NCBI GenBank assembly: GCA_023446155.1
Contig: JAEXIT010000003.1
Span: 62,001 to 126,000 of the forward strand
Reading direction: 5' to 3'
DNA: 64,000 nucleotides
From: Bacteroidota bacterium
GTDB taxonomy: Bacteria; Bacteroidota; Bacteroidia; Flavobacteriales; Flavobacteriaceae
Every line of letters starts with the position of its first letter. Positions within the stretch are counted from its first letter, which is position 1. Below the pieces are notes generated by a model. It searched no databases. It worked only from the letters and a program-made list of their open reading frames with translations, and was not told where the DNA came from. This document shows positions 45,927-55,600 of the stretch, one piece after another. The position numbers and the translations under genes were made by a program.

Positions 45927-46745
45927 TTAAAAAGAATTTACAGTTTTACGGATCGCTACCAGTTTTTGCATCAGCCCTTCAAAATAATCCAGGTGTAGCA
46001 TATTGGCACCATCGCTTTTCGCATTGGCAGGGTCGAAGTGGGTTTCGATAAAAATACCATCTACACCAACCGCGATTCCGGCTTTGGCAACCGTCTCGAT
46101 CATATCCGGACGACCACCGGTAACGCCAGCCGACTGGTTGGGTTGTTGTAGCGAGTGGGTTACGTCGAGTACCGTAGTGGCAAATTGTTGCATGGTTGGG
46201 ATTCCTCTGTAATCCACAATCATATCCTGATAACCAAACATGGTTCCACGATCGGTTACCATCACGTTTTCGTTCTGGCAGTCCAATACTTTTTGTACGG
46301 CATGTTTCATGCTTTCCGGACTCATAAACTGACCTTTTTTCAGGTTTACAGTTTTTCCGGTTTGTGCCGCTGCTACCACAAGATCCGTCTGACGTACTAA
46401 AAACGCAGGAATCTGAAGAATGTCTACATACTCGGCAGCCAATTCGGCATCGTGGTTTTCGTGAATATCGGTAACCGTTGGTACACCAAACTCTTTGGAT
46501 ACCTTCTGAAGTATTTTCAAGGCTTTTTCGTCTCCAATACCGGTAAAACTATCGATTCGGGAACGGTTTGCCTTTTTAAACGAGCCTTTAAAAACATAAG
46601 GAATCGCAAGTTTGTCGGTAATGCCTACTAATTTTTCGGCAATTCGCATGGCCATTTCCTCGCCTTCAATGGCACAAGGTCCGGCCAATAAAAAGAAATT
46701 TCCGCTATCTGTATGTTTGATTTGCGGTATATTGGATAAGTTCAT
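45927..46745 (-). CDS. kdsA: KDO-8-phosphate synthase
   Basis: The 272-residue protein is a clear KdsA: FLLAGPCAIEGEEMAMRIAE near residue 20, the KGSFKKANRSRIDSFTGIG phosphate-binding loop, and the DVTHSLQQPNQSAG and GIFIETHFDPANAKSDG motifs. It condenses arabinose 5-phosphate with phosphoenolpyruvate to make the LPS sugar Kdo. A TATATTTG -7 element is at 46775-46768 on the minus strand. Confidence 0.96.
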   Translation of the reverse strand: MNLSNIPQIKHTDSGNFFLLAGPCAIEGEEMAMRIAEKLVGITDKLAIPYVFKGSFKKANRSRIDSFTGIGDEKALKILQKVSKEFGVPTVTDIHENHDAELAAEYVDILQIPAFLVRQTDLVVAAAQTGKTVNLKKGQFMSPESMKHAVQKVLDCQNENVMVTDRGTMFGYQDMIVDYRGIPTMQQFATTVLDVTHSLQQPNQSAGVTGGRPDMIETVAKAGIAVGVDGIFIETHFDPANAKSDGANMLHLDYFEGLMQKLVAIRKTVNSF

Positions 46746-46782
46746 AATGGATTCTTAAAAAGTCACACAAATATACAACAAA

Positions 46783-46811
46783 AATCCTTCCAAAAAACGT
46801 TTTGGAAGGAT
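46783..46811 (-). terminator. Terminator of the lipoprotein gene upstream of kdsA
   Basis: ATCCTTCCAAAA pairs with TTTTGGAAGGAT. On the minus strand it is followed by a T-run. It lies 25 bp after the lipoprotein stop at 46837. Confidence 0.85.
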
Positions 46812-46836
46812 GCGATTTCTTATAGTATTCTTAAAA

Positions 46837-47304
46837 TTAGCGTGTTCGGGATGGGTTTTTCTTAATAGATAAACCCTTAGGACATATTATTTTGCCTTTT
46901 TCGAAAGTGTTAAAGTGAAGTACCAGCGGTTTGGACTGACCTTCCCAGGTTACCGTATAAACGGCTAGCATTCCGGCGCCTACACGGTTGTGTTTGGTTG
47001 GAAACGGACAACAGGTTCCGGTTTTTTCGAAATGTAGTTTTTGTCCGTCGGGACCTTCCAATCCGTTAAAAAAGTAGGTTACATTATTTTTTTCCTGCGA
47101 TTCCGCAATAAACCCAATGTTGATCGGATAGTCCGAATCATATCCGTATTTGGCGTTATCACTGTACTCGGTTAGGATATAATAATCCTCACGGAGAATA
47201 GGACGCGAAGCGGTATCATCAATATTTTTAATTGTCGATTTGGTGCTGATACAGGAAGAAACCGACAGCGCCAATATTAGCAGGGCAAAAGCTGTTTTTT
47301 TCAT
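46837..47304 (-). CDS. Small lipoprotein of unknown function
   Basis: The 155-residue protein has a lipoprotein signal peptide with lipobox SVSSC (about Cys18), a beta-rich mature part with a Cys-Cys pair (GTCCPFPT) and a late Cys (IICPKG). The NIGFIAESQEKNNVTYFFNG region is typical of small Bacteroidetes lipoproteins that are sometimes mislabelled because they neighbour kdsA. No enzymatic motif is visible. It is 2 bp downstream of a DUF4199 gene. Confidence 0.7.
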   Translation of the reverse strand: MKKTAFALLILALSVSSCISTKSTIKNIDDTASRPILREDYYILTEYSDNAKYGYDSDYPINIGFIAESQEKNNVTYFFNGLEGPDGQKLHFEKTGTCCPFPTKHNRVGAGMLAVYTVTWEGQSKPLVLHFNTFEKGKIICPKGLSIKKNPSRTR

Positions 47305-47306
47305 AA

Positions 47307-47792
47307 TTAATTTCGGTTTTTGGTCTGAATAAAATAAGCGGCAATGGCCGATAGTATAATTCCTAACGACAGGATGTTTAAAAATCCTTGTGAAATAAAG
47401 CTCTGAAGGTTAAAATAGCCCGTTGCAAATTCCTTATTACCCGGTTTGGTTTTTAGTACATTGGCGATAGCATTGTCGAAAAAATCCGGAGAAATCACCT
47501 CGTGAAAAATAAGCTGCACCAGCGGACTGATAGCCGCAATGAACAACGTCAGTATCGCTCCCGAGATAAAAGCTTGTTTATAGGTAATGGTACCGTTGTA
47601 AAAAGTAGTCTTTTTTTCTTTCAGTGCCAGCGTAAAAACAATAATATATACGATTCCAAAAAGCAAACTGATATAAAAATAACTACTGATTTTTTCGTTG
47701 TGAAAGCCGGCCAATTTTTCTAAAAACAACCATATAACAGTGGCTATGGAAAAAATAATACTCCATTTTATTTCGGTAAAAAACTTTTTCAT
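47307..47792 (-). CDS. DUF4199-family membrane protein
   Basis: The 161-residue protein has four helices and the DUF4199 pattern: YIIVFTLALKEKKTTFYNGTITYKQAFISGAILTLF. A region before the last helix is followed by AIAAYFIQTK. The family is Bacteroidetes-specific and uncharacterised. A CAAAGGTA (TAnnTTTG on minus) -7 element at 47814-47821 probably starts the two-gene unit with the lipoprotein. Confidence 0.85.
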   Translation of the reverse strand: MKKFFTEIKWSIIFSIATVIWLFLEKLAGFHNEKISSYFYISLLFGIVYIIVFTLALKEKKTTFYNGTITYKQAFISGAILTLFIAAISPLVQLIFHEVISPDFFDNAIANVLKTKPGNKEFATGYFNLQSFISQGFLNILSLGIILSAIAAYFIQTKNRN

Positions 47793-47885
47793 CTGCGGAT
47801 AAATTTATGGTTTCAAAGGTAACAGAATATTTGGTTTGCCGAAAATTATGTAATCAATGTTACACAAAAATACGGGTCGAATAAG

Positions 47886-47893
47886 TACTTTTG
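47886..47893 (+). promoter_or_regulatory. -7 element of the YeeE/YedE pair
   Basis: TACTTTTG lies 17 bp before the ATG at 47911. A weak TTA-type -33 lies about 23 bp upstream. Confidence 0.55.
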
Positions 47894-47910
47894 CCCTAAA
47901 TCAGTTTTTT

Positions 47911-48471
47911 ATGGAAGTTATTTATGGAACCTGGCCCTGGTATATATCGGGCTTTTTGATCGGAATGGTGATGCTGACACTCATTTATTTTGGGAAAGCA
48001 TTCGGAATGTCCTCTAATTTGCGAACATTATGCAGTATTGCCGGAGCGGGTCGTTTTGCCGATTTTTTCCGATTTGACTGGAAAGCGCAACGCTGGAATC
48101 TGGCGGTGGTTTTCGGAGCGATGTTGGGCGGTTTTGTGGCGGTTCATTTTTTAAGTGACGGAAGCGGGGTTAACCTAAATCCAACCACGGTCGAACAATT
48201 GGCTGCGATGCATATCGAAGCTCCAGAAGGGAAACTGGCTCCGGATTCGTTAATGGGGTTTGAAGCGCTAAAAAATCCGAAAACTTTTATCATTTTATTG
48301 GCTGGTGGCTTGCTGATCGGCTTCGGAACACGTTATGCCGGCGGATGTACGTCCGGTCATGCTATTTCCGGATTGAGTAATTTACAGTTGCCTTCGCTGA
48401 TTGCCGTAATCGGATTTTTTATCGGTGGATTGATCATGTCCCATTTTCTATTACCTCTAATTTTCAGATAA
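47911..48471 (+). CDS. YeeE/YedE-family sulfur transporter, N-terminal half
   Basis: The 186-residue protein has five helices and the GGCTSGHAISGLSNL motif, which carries the cysteine that passes thiosulfate or another sulfur species through YeeE-type channels. The start at 47911 (MEVIYGTW) was preferred because the frame upstream contains the promoter. It is followed after 1 bp by the second half, so the usual single YeeE chain is divided into two genes here. Confidence 0.88.
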   Translation: MEVIYGTWPWYISGFLIGMVMLTLIYFGKAFGMSSNLRTLCSIAGAGRFADFFRFDWKAQRWNLAVVFGAMLGGFVAVHFLSDGSGVNLNPTTVEQLAAMHIEAPEGKLAPDSLMGFEALKNPKTFIILLAGGLLIGFGTRYAGGCTSGHAISGLSNLQLPSLIAVIGFFIGGLIMSHFLLPLIFR

Positions 48472-48472
48472 G

Positions 48473-48886
48473 ATGAAATATATCAAATTTATAGCAGTCG
48501 GTTTTGTATTCGGAATCGTACTAACCAAATCAGAAGCGGTATCCTGGTACCGTATTTATGAGATGTTCCAATTCCAGTCGTTCCATATGTTCGGAATTAT
48601 TATGGTGGCCGTAATGACCGGTTTGATCGGTGTTCAGTTGATCAAACGTAAAAACCTAAAAGATTATACCGGTGCGCCCATTGCGATCGAAGCCAAAGAA
48701 AAAGGATTGGCCCGTTATATTATTGGCGGGACCTTGTTTGGATTGGGTTGGGCAATGGTTGGTTCTTGTCCGGGGCCAATTTTTATCCTGTTAGGCGCCG
48801 GATTCTGGGGTGCGGGAGTGATTTTACTCGGAGCGCTTTTGGGAACCTATATCTACGGATTGTTAAAAGAAATATTGCCACATTAA
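48473..48886 (+). CDS. YeeE/YedE-family sulfur transporter, C-terminal half (DUF6691)
   Basis: The 137-residue protein has three to four helices and the companion motif GLGWAMVGSCPGPIFILLGAG, with the second conserved cysteine. Together with the upstream gene it reconstitutes the two pseudo-symmetric halves of a YeeE/YedE channel. The paired genes are typical of Bacteroidetes and often linked to sulfur metabolism or persulfide genes. Confidence 0.88.
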   Translation: MKYIKFIAVGFVFGIVLTKSEAVSWYRIYEMFQFQSFHMFGIIMVAVMTGLIGVQLIKRKNLKDYTGAPIAIEAKEKGLARYIIGGTLFGLGWAMVGSCPGPIFILLGAGFWGAGVILLGALLGTYIYGLLKEILPH

Positions 48887-48901
48887 GAATGGCTTGAAAA
48901 T

Positions 48902-48930
48902 AAAAAGTCCCGATTTTATCGGGACTTTTT
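48902..48930. terminator. Bidirectional terminator at the clpS stop
   Basis: AAAAAGTCCCGA pairs perfectly with TCGGGACTTTTT around TTTTA. It shares its stem with the hairpin at 41441-41469. Confidence 0.92.
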
Positions 48931-49206
48931 TTATTGTATTTCAGCGCTTAAACCAGCGTCCAGTAAGGACGAACACTGCGGTTTCAGGTCGTTATACGAA
49001 CCGGTTTTAACCGTACATTTTCCGGTATAATGCACCAAAATGGCACATTGCTCGGCTTGTTCGGAAGTATGGTCGCAAACGCGGATTAAAGTGTCTATTA
49101 CGTGATCGAAAGTATTTACATCGTCGTTAAACAGGACAATTTCATTGTTTAATGAAATCAGTTCTTCAATCGATACACTTTCTAAAACTTTTTCCTGGGT
49201 ACTCAT
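48931..49206 (-). CDS. clpS: ClpS, ATP-dependent Clp protease adaptor
   Basis: The 91-residue protein is a clear ClpS: NEIVLFNDDVNTFDHVIDTLI (about 22-42), a helix and CAILVHYTGKCTVKTGSY, the substrate-binding pocket. ClpS delivers N-degron substrates to ClpAP (or ClpCP). It is 27 bp downstream of prmA and cotranscribed with it, the common arrangement. Confidence 0.95.
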   Translation of the reverse strand: MSTQEKVLESVSIEELISLNNEIVLFNDDVNTFDHVIDTLIRVCDHTSEQAEQCAILVHYTGKCTVKTGSYNDLKPQCSSLLDAGLSAEIQ

Positions 49207-49232
49207 AATCAGAAGCTTAGTTTAATTTTTAG

Positions 49233-50066
49233 CTAATTTACATATTTTAGAGATACCCAATTGTTCTTTTGGAACTTTTTAACATACGTCAGTCCTTTTT
49301 CGGTACACGACGCATCGATAAACGGAATGTCTTCCTCATAGAAGCCACTTAGCAATAGTAGTCCGCCTTTATTCAGACAGTTTACATAGGCTTGCATATC
49401 GTTTAGTAAAATATTTCGGTTGATATTTGCAATGATCAAATCGTATTTCTGATCCACTAATAAAGAAGCGTCTCCTTCGTAAACCGTGATATGTTTGCAA
49501 TTGTTTCGTTCGGCATTTTCGATTGAATTCAGATAACACCAGTTGTCGATATCAATAGCGTCGATTGGTTGTGCGCCACGCATTTCGGCCAAAATTGCCA
49601 GAATTGCCGTTCCGCATCCCATATCAAGGGCTTTCATTCCGGTTACATCGGTTTCCAACAGGTGTTGTGCCATCATAAAAGTTGTCTCATGGTGACCGGT
49701 TCCAAAACTCATTTTTGGTTCGATTACGATATCGTATTTCGCGTCGTTTTTTTCGTGGAAAGGGGCGCGAATCTGACAAATACCGTCGATGTCGATCGGT
49801 TCAAAATTCTTTTCCCATTCTTCATTCCAGTTTACCTGTTCGATTTCTTCTATGGTGTAGGAAATGGTAAATTCCTCCGAATGTAAAATCTGTATATCAT
49901 CCAGGATATTTTCATTCCACAGCTCTTTTTGAACATAAGCGGAAAGCCCGTTTTCGGTTTCGATAAAACTTTCGAAAGCAGTTTCTCCCAATTCGGCGAT
50001 TAAAATTTCAGAACCTAACTCTTTGGGTTCCACGGAGAAATGGTATCCTATATAATTATTTTGCAT
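49233..50066 (-). CDS. prmA: Ribosomal protein L11 methyltransferase
   Basis: The 277-residue protein has the PrmA N-terminal L11-binding domain (YIGYHFSVEPKELGSEILIAE) and a SAM-methyltransferase core with AFGTGHHETTFMM-like substrate loop (FGTGHHETT), DMGCGTAILAI and ANINRNILL. It methylates ribosomal protein L11. The start at 50066 (MQNNYIGY) replaces the longer frame to 50114, which would run through the promoter. Confidence 0.95.
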   Translation of the reverse strand: MQNNYIGYHFSVEPKELGSEILIAELGETAFESFIETENGLSAYVQKELWNENILDDIQILHSEEFTISYTIEEIEQVNWNEEWEKNFEPIDIDGICQIRAPFHEKNDAKYDIVIEPKMSFGTGHHETTFMMAQHLLETDVTGMKALDMGCGTAILAILAEMRGAQPIDAIDIDNWCYLNSIENAERNNCKHITVYEGDASLLVDQKYDLIIANINRNILLNDMQAYVNCLNKGGLLLLSGFYEEDIPFIDASCTEKGLTYVKKFQKNNWVSLKYVN

Positions 50067-50081
50067 AACATTAATTTTTCG

Positions 50082-50132
50082 CAAAGGTAACATTATCTTA
50101 ATATCGTTGGCCAATAAATAACATTAGTTTTG
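50082..50132. promoter_or_regulatory. Back-to-back promoters of prmA and the porin gene
   Basis: The minus strand has TTG (50114-50112), 22 bp and TACCTTTG (50089-50082) for prmA. The plus strand has TAGTTTTG (50125-50132) for the porin, with a TTG 15 bp upstream. The -33 regions overlap, so the two promoters may compete. Confidence 0.6.
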
Positions 50133-50155
50133 CTCCTAGATAACACAACACTAAC

Positions 50156-51373
50156 ATGAGAATACAACTAACGATTATTTTACTGTTCGTCGCAGCCGTA
50201 CTACAGGCGCAGGACATTAAGATTAGCACCAAAGATAACGATTTAAAATTAGCGGCTTTACCCTACTACAGCTACGGTAAGGGACTTGGAATCACTTCTG
50301 CCGACAGTCTTTTCCAGCTAAATATCCGTTTCCGGATGCAAAACCGAATCGGGTTTATCAAAAATGAAGGCGAAGACGATGCGTATGACGGACAGATTCG
50401 TCGTTTGCGTTTGCGTTTTGACGGTTATGTAGGAAATCCGCATTTTCTGTATGTGTTGCAATTGTCGTTTGCACCGGGGGATGTTGGTGAAATCCACGAT
50501 GGTGAAAATATCAATATCATCCGGGATGCGGCGGTTATCTATCGACCGAACCGAAATTGGAGTTTTACCTTTGGACAGACCAAATTACCAGGTAACCGTC
50601 AGCGGGTGAATTCATCGGGAGCCTTACAGTTGACCGATCGTTCGATAAACAATGCGAAATTTAATATCGACCGGGATTTTGGAATTCAGGCGTATTTTTT
50701 AAATGAGAAAAAAGACCAGTTTTCGTATAATCTAAAAGCGGCCGTTACTACGGGTGAGGGACGGAACTGGACCAAAAGTCCGGATAATGGTGTGGCTTTA
50801 ACGGGTAAAATCGAATTATTTCCATTAGGGGCATTCACCAAAGACGGATCGAATTTTGAAGGGGATCTTGCCCGCGAAAAAACACCCAAATTATTATTTT
50901 CGGGAGCCTATCATCAGAATAATAACGCCAGACGAACCCAAGGTCAGTTAGGAGACGATTTGTACCAACAAAAGACCTTACGTTCCTTTTTTGCCGATGC
51001 GATGTTTAAATACAACGGTTGGGCGGCTATGGCAACGTATATGTCCCGTGCGTCACACAATCCCGTGGCGGTTGATCCGTTGGATCCAACACTAACGAAT
51101 TATGCCTATGTGGGACACGGAATGGACTATCAGTTGAGTTATACCTTTCCGACGAATTATGAAATCATCGGGCGTTTTTCAACACAAAAAGCAAATAAGG
51201 ATATCAAAGCTTTTACGCCGGATACCAACGAATATACCCTTGGCGTAACCAAATACCTTTGGGAGCATGCTTTTAAACTGCAAACGGAGTTTACCTACGA
51301 TCGACTGAGTTTTAACGACGGATCGACGAAAAACAACTGGTATGTTCGCTTCCAGATTGAGATCGGTATCTAA
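50156..51373 (+). CDS. Phosphate-selective-type porin (OprO/OprP family)
   Basis: The 405-residue outer-membrane barrel has a signal peptide (ending LQAQ) and the porin O/P pattern: FRMQNRIGFI, then RLRFDGYVGNPHFLYVLQLSF and FGQTKLPGNRQRVNSSGALQLTDRS. The C-terminal FQIEIGI strand closes it. Basic residues lining a phosphate-selective pore cannot be verified, and general anion or sulfonate uptake is also possible. Confidence 0.88.
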   Translation: MRIQLTIILLFVAAVLQAQDIKISTKDNDLKLAALPYYSYGKGLGITSADSLFQLNIRFRMQNRIGFIKNEGEDDAYDGQIRRLRLRFDGYVGNPHFLYVLQLSFAPGDVGEIHDGENINIIRDAAVIYRPNRNWSFTFGQTKLPGNRQRVNSSGALQLTDRSINNAKFNIDRDFGIQAYFLNEKKDQFSYNLKAAVTTGEGRNWTKSPDNGVALTGKIELFPLGAFTKDGSNFEGDLAREKTPKLLFSGAYHQNNNARRTQGQLGDDLYQQKTLRSFFADAMFKYNGWAAMATYMSRASHNPVAVDPLDPTLTNYAYVGHGMDYQLSYTFPTNYEIIGRFSTQKANKDIKAFTPDTNEYTLGVTKYLWEHAFKLQTEFTYDRLSFNDGSTKNNWYVRFQIEIGI

Positions 51374-51375
51374 CA

Positions 51376-51408
51376 ACATCTGACAGGTTTCAAAAACCTG
51401 TCAGGTGT
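51376..51408 (+). terminator. Terminator after the porin gene
   Basis: A 15-bp stem (CTGACAGGTTT core, one T-G pair) with a three-base loop is followed by TTTTG-TTTT. Confidence 0.85.
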
Positions 51409-51414
51409 TTTGTT

Positions 51415-52470
51415 TTACATTCCGGCTTGCCGGATTAGTTCCCGGAGAATCGCGGCGCAATCCGGTAAATGGATTTTAGGCGCCGATTGTCCCGACCATA
51501 GATTGGTGAAATCACCTTTATTTTGTTGTTGTGCTTTTTGGCGAATCGGAGTCGTCAGACTATTTTGAATTGGATAGGGAAGTGGTTGTAAACCCGAATG
51601 GTCGACTTCACTCATAAATTGATTTTGTAACCCACGCGCCCATCGTCCGGAAAACGTAAGGGTTAGCGCGCTATCGGTATCTTTGGCGTTTAAAACCGCC
51701 TGTTGATAGGCCGGTATTGCCAAACTCTCGGTTGTTGCAATAAAAGCCGTTCCGATTTGTACTGCGGAAGCGCCCATCGCAAAAGCCGCTTTAATCGTTT
51801 TCCCATCGTTAATCGCTCCGGAAGCCAAAACCGGTTTACCAATGCGATTCACAATTTGCGGAACCAATGCCATCACGCCAACTTGTGGTAACGGAATCGT
51901 TTCCAGAAAAGTACCACGATGACCGCCGGCTTCAATGCCTTGCGCCGTGATCATATCGACACCTTTTTGGTCTAGTAGCAGCGCTTCTTCCAAACAAGTC
52001 GCCGTTCCAATTAAAATTGCGCCACTGGCTTTTAATTTCTGCAGACTCTCATCATCCGGGATTCCGAACGTAAAACTCACAATCGGGATTTGTTCGGCAA
52101 TCAGAATATCGATTTGTGTTTTATAGGAATAAAAAGAGAGTGTTCCCATGTTTACTTCCGGGAATTCCAATCCATGTCTTTTGCCAAGTCCAATCAGGAA
52201 ATCCTGCATTTGCGTAGCTTTAGCCAAATCCACTTCCGGGACGGCATGTGCGAACAGATTTACCGCAAACGGACGCTCGGTAAGTTGTTTGGTTTTCCGG
52301 ATTAATTCGGTTGTTTTTTCAGCGGATAAACCGCCAACGGGAAGTGATCCCAATCCGCCTTCATTGGCAATGGCAGCCACCATTTCGGGAGTGGTTACGC
52401 CCAACATGGGCGCTTGAACGATCGGATATTGAATTTGTAGATTTTCGGTAATCGAATCGAATCGGTCCAT
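51415..52470 (-). CDS. Nitronate monooxygenase family protein
   Basis: The 351-residue FMN-dependent TIM barrel has the class motifs: QYPIVQAPMLGVTTPEMVAA at the start and GIEAGGHRGTF (about 165-175), with the FMN-binding glycines and histidine. ASGAINDGKTIKAAFAMGASAVQIGTAF is the C-terminal phosphate-binding loop. Class I-type nitronate monooxygenases detoxify nitronates. Other members are enoyl reductases. It is not in an operon and ends next to the porin's terminator. Confidence 0.9.
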   Translation of the reverse strand: MDRFDSITENLQIQYPIVQAPMLGVTTPEMVAAIANEGGLGSLPVGGLSAEKTTELIRKTKQLTERPFAVNLFAHAVPEVDLAKATQMQDFLIGLGKRHGLEFPEVNMGTLSFYSYKTQIDILIAEQIPIVSFTFGIPDDESLQKLKASGAILIGTATCLEEALLLDQKGVDMITAQGIEAGGHRGTFLETIPLPQVGVMALVPQIVNRIGKPVLASGAINDGKTIKAAFAMGASAVQIGTAFIATTESLAIPAYQQAVLNAKDTDSALTLTFSGRWARGLQNQFMSEVDHSGLQPLPYPIQNSLTTPIRQKAQQQNKGDFTNLWSGQSAPKIHLPDCAAILRELIRQAGM

Positions 52471-52549
52471 GGTATATCTTTTTTCAAATTTATGAAAATG
52501 CGTACCGTAAAACCGGGTTTAGGATATATTTAACGCCTAAAAAACAAAA

Positions 52550-52577
52550 ACCGGATTGGAGGCGAATCCAACCCGGC
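52550..52577 (-). terminator. Terminator of the large T9SS protein gene
   Basis: ACCGGATTGGA and TCCAACCCGGC form an 11-bp stem (one G-T pair, one mismatch at the end). On the minus strand it is followed by a T-rich run. Confidence 0.7.
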
Positions 52578-52600
52578 TTTCTTCCTAAAAATATAATAAA

Positions 52601-55600
52601 CTACTTAACAACCAGTTTTTGGGTAATGCCTTCTTCTGTCTTGATCAGATACATTCCTGCCGTCAGTTTTGACGTGTTGATCAATAATGCATTTTTCTCA
52701 GATTGGATTAATTTTCCAGTCAAATCGTATAGCGAATAGCTGGCCATACGGTTAAAATAAACCACACCTTTTGTCGATGGATTCGGGAAAACAGTAAAGG
52801 TTTTCGGAGCGTGTACAAAATCATCGTTGGTTAGATTGGCAGTATTCACTTCATACATACTAATCGTACCACTGATTTCGTTGGCTACGGCTACATAATT
52901 CTTATTATTCGGGCTATCGGCCGCTTTGATAAACGTAACGCCTTCCGGACCAAAATCACCGGAATAGGCCGACGTACTACGACTGTTTTTATAGTCAACG
53001 AATTTTACATCGTTCGGATTGGTCACATCGTAAACCATCACACCACCAACGCGCTCTAATGTGATAAAAGCAAAGGTTTTTCCAGCAATCTGCGTTAGCG
53101 TAACGCCTTCCGGCTCCGGACCTTTGGCGCGGCTTCTTCCTTTTTTAACGTTGTCCCCGTGATCGGCATTAAAAATCGGACTGATAGACGGTGTCATAGC
53201 GGTATACATTTCGAAATCGTCACCACTGTCAAATACAATCGCTTTAGTATCGGCATTAAAGATGGAAAACGAGCGGGAACCTAAAATCTTGATTTCTTCA
53301 AAATCGGCATCCGCATCGGTATTTCCGTTAAGATTGGTAACGCGTAATCGTCCGGCGTTGTGGTTTTGTTTTAAAACCGAAGCATTTGGGAAAATAGCCG
53401 GATCTAAAGTATAGGTATTGGCTCCAATTGTAGTTCTTTCGGTTAAACCGGCATATTCTTTTTCGTCACCTTCGTTGGCCATAACCAAATAGGTCGTTCC
53501 GTTTACGGTGTAGTTGGCTACGGCATCCGGAATATAATACGCCTGAATTGGCCAGTTGGCAATCAATACTTCGTTGTTATTATCGGAAACATCCATACCA
53601 TTTCCTGGCAAACTGATATCTTTTGTACCCAAAGCCCAGATGTCGGAAATCGATTTGGTAACCAGATCAATCTCGGCAATGGCATTGTTTTCCTGAAGGG
53701 TTACCCATGCTTTTTGAGAATCAGGACGAATGGTAATGTATTCCGGTTCCAAATCCTGTGCCAGCGTACTGGTACTTTTGGTTTTACGAACACCTGAAGC
53801 GATAAGAGCAGTTTCCTGAGCGTTAAAAGCGGTAAAAGAAGCCGTTGTCACATTCGACTGTGTTAAGGAAGCGATTCCACCGGAAATATCGATAATAGAA
53901 ACCGAACCTTCCGGATCTACGGTATAGGCATCGTTTGGTTGTCCTTCGTTGGCGGTTAAAACTTTTGTTCCGTCTGGTGTAAACGTTACCATATCGGGTA
54001 AAGCGCCTACGGTTACTTGTTTTAAGAACGTACCATTGGTGTCGAAAAACACGACCGATCCGTTTAATTGTTCGTTGGCATTTGGTGACGCTACAGCAAC
54101 CACTCCGTTTTTAACGGCTACACTGGTAATACCGCCATAAGAAGCCATATTGATAGAGCTGATCACACTTAAACTGGTTGGATTCGAAAAATCGATGATC
54201 TCCAGCTTATCGGAAATAGCACTGATTGTAAAAAGACGCTGCGTGGCCGGATCGTGTACGATGATTTCGCACGAGCTGGTACTCGCTCCCGATGGATCAA
54301 AACTACCCACGTAGTCCAATTGGATGTCGTGATTCGGACTCGGTGTCTGACGGTCGTTGTCTTTGATATATACCGTCGCCATTGGATTTCCGGTGATCGA
54401 TAAACCAACCGGGTTTTCCAGACTTAGTACAAAATATTCGGCATGTTGTTCTTCCAACGTATCATCGATAATCGGAATTGAAATGGTTTGTGTGGTAGCA
54501 CTACCCGCCGTAAAATGTAAGGTTTGCGTTTGAAGCGTAAAATCATTCTGATCGGCTGTACTAAACGGAGCGGCTTTTACGACTAAATCCACGGAAGCAT
54601 TAGCCGGATCCGTCAGATTTAGATTAAACGACAAGGTTCCGTGGTTTTCGTTTACGGTAACGAAATTGGACGCCATCGCAATTTTAGTATCGAAAGCCAC
54701 CGTCGAAAACTGAATTGCAGAACTATATGTGATGGCATTATCATGCATATCTTCGATTTGATTCGGTAATAAGAATACATAATATGTAGTGCTGTTATTA
54801 AACGGCTGTGTCGGGTTGATCGTAATCGTGTTGTTGTTAAAAGTAGCGTCAAATGGTACAGTAGCTCCTGTAATACTACCCTGACGTACTTCTACCAAAG
54901 CATCAACATTGGTATTCGTAATAGGCGAATTGTCAATTAAGCGGACATCTTCATTAAACGAAATCGTAGGTTGCGTATTGATGGCTACGTTCGTCGCATT
55001 ATGCGTTGGATTAAAAGAGGCCAGGGGAGGTGTGGTGTCGTTACCACCGGCAGTAGAACCGGTAATGGTAAGATTGTCAAAACGGTTGTTTCCGCTTGAA
55101 CCGGCAGCGGCGCTACCTCCGAATTCAATTTTTAGGGCAAAATTAGGGTTGTTTGCGGCACCTGTGATTCCGGAGAAATCCAGGGTTACCACTTCATAGG
55201 TAGGTTCTGTTTGTGGTGCATACGTAGTTACCGCTAATCCGGTAGTGATAAAATCGGTTCCGTTTAAGGTATACGAATAATTTTGAGACGAAGCGCCCTG
55301 AGTGGTACGGGTCGTCGCAAATTTAATGATGATATTCTGGTATCCGGTTGTTGGAGCAGCAACCAGTAATGCGCGGGTATTACTCGGATTTCTCGGACGA
55401 AGACCCAATCCGGCCACGTCACCGTTTTGTGCGTTTAATGCCGATCCGGCTACATTGTCCATATATCCGGCACCGGTTCCGGGATAAGTAATCTGTGTTC
55501 CGGTTGGAAGTAAGGAAGCATCTGGGGCCACGGATGTTAGCGTTCCGGACGGTAAGGCATTAAAATTCCAATAGTGAATTTGTTGTGTCTGTCCCCAGGT

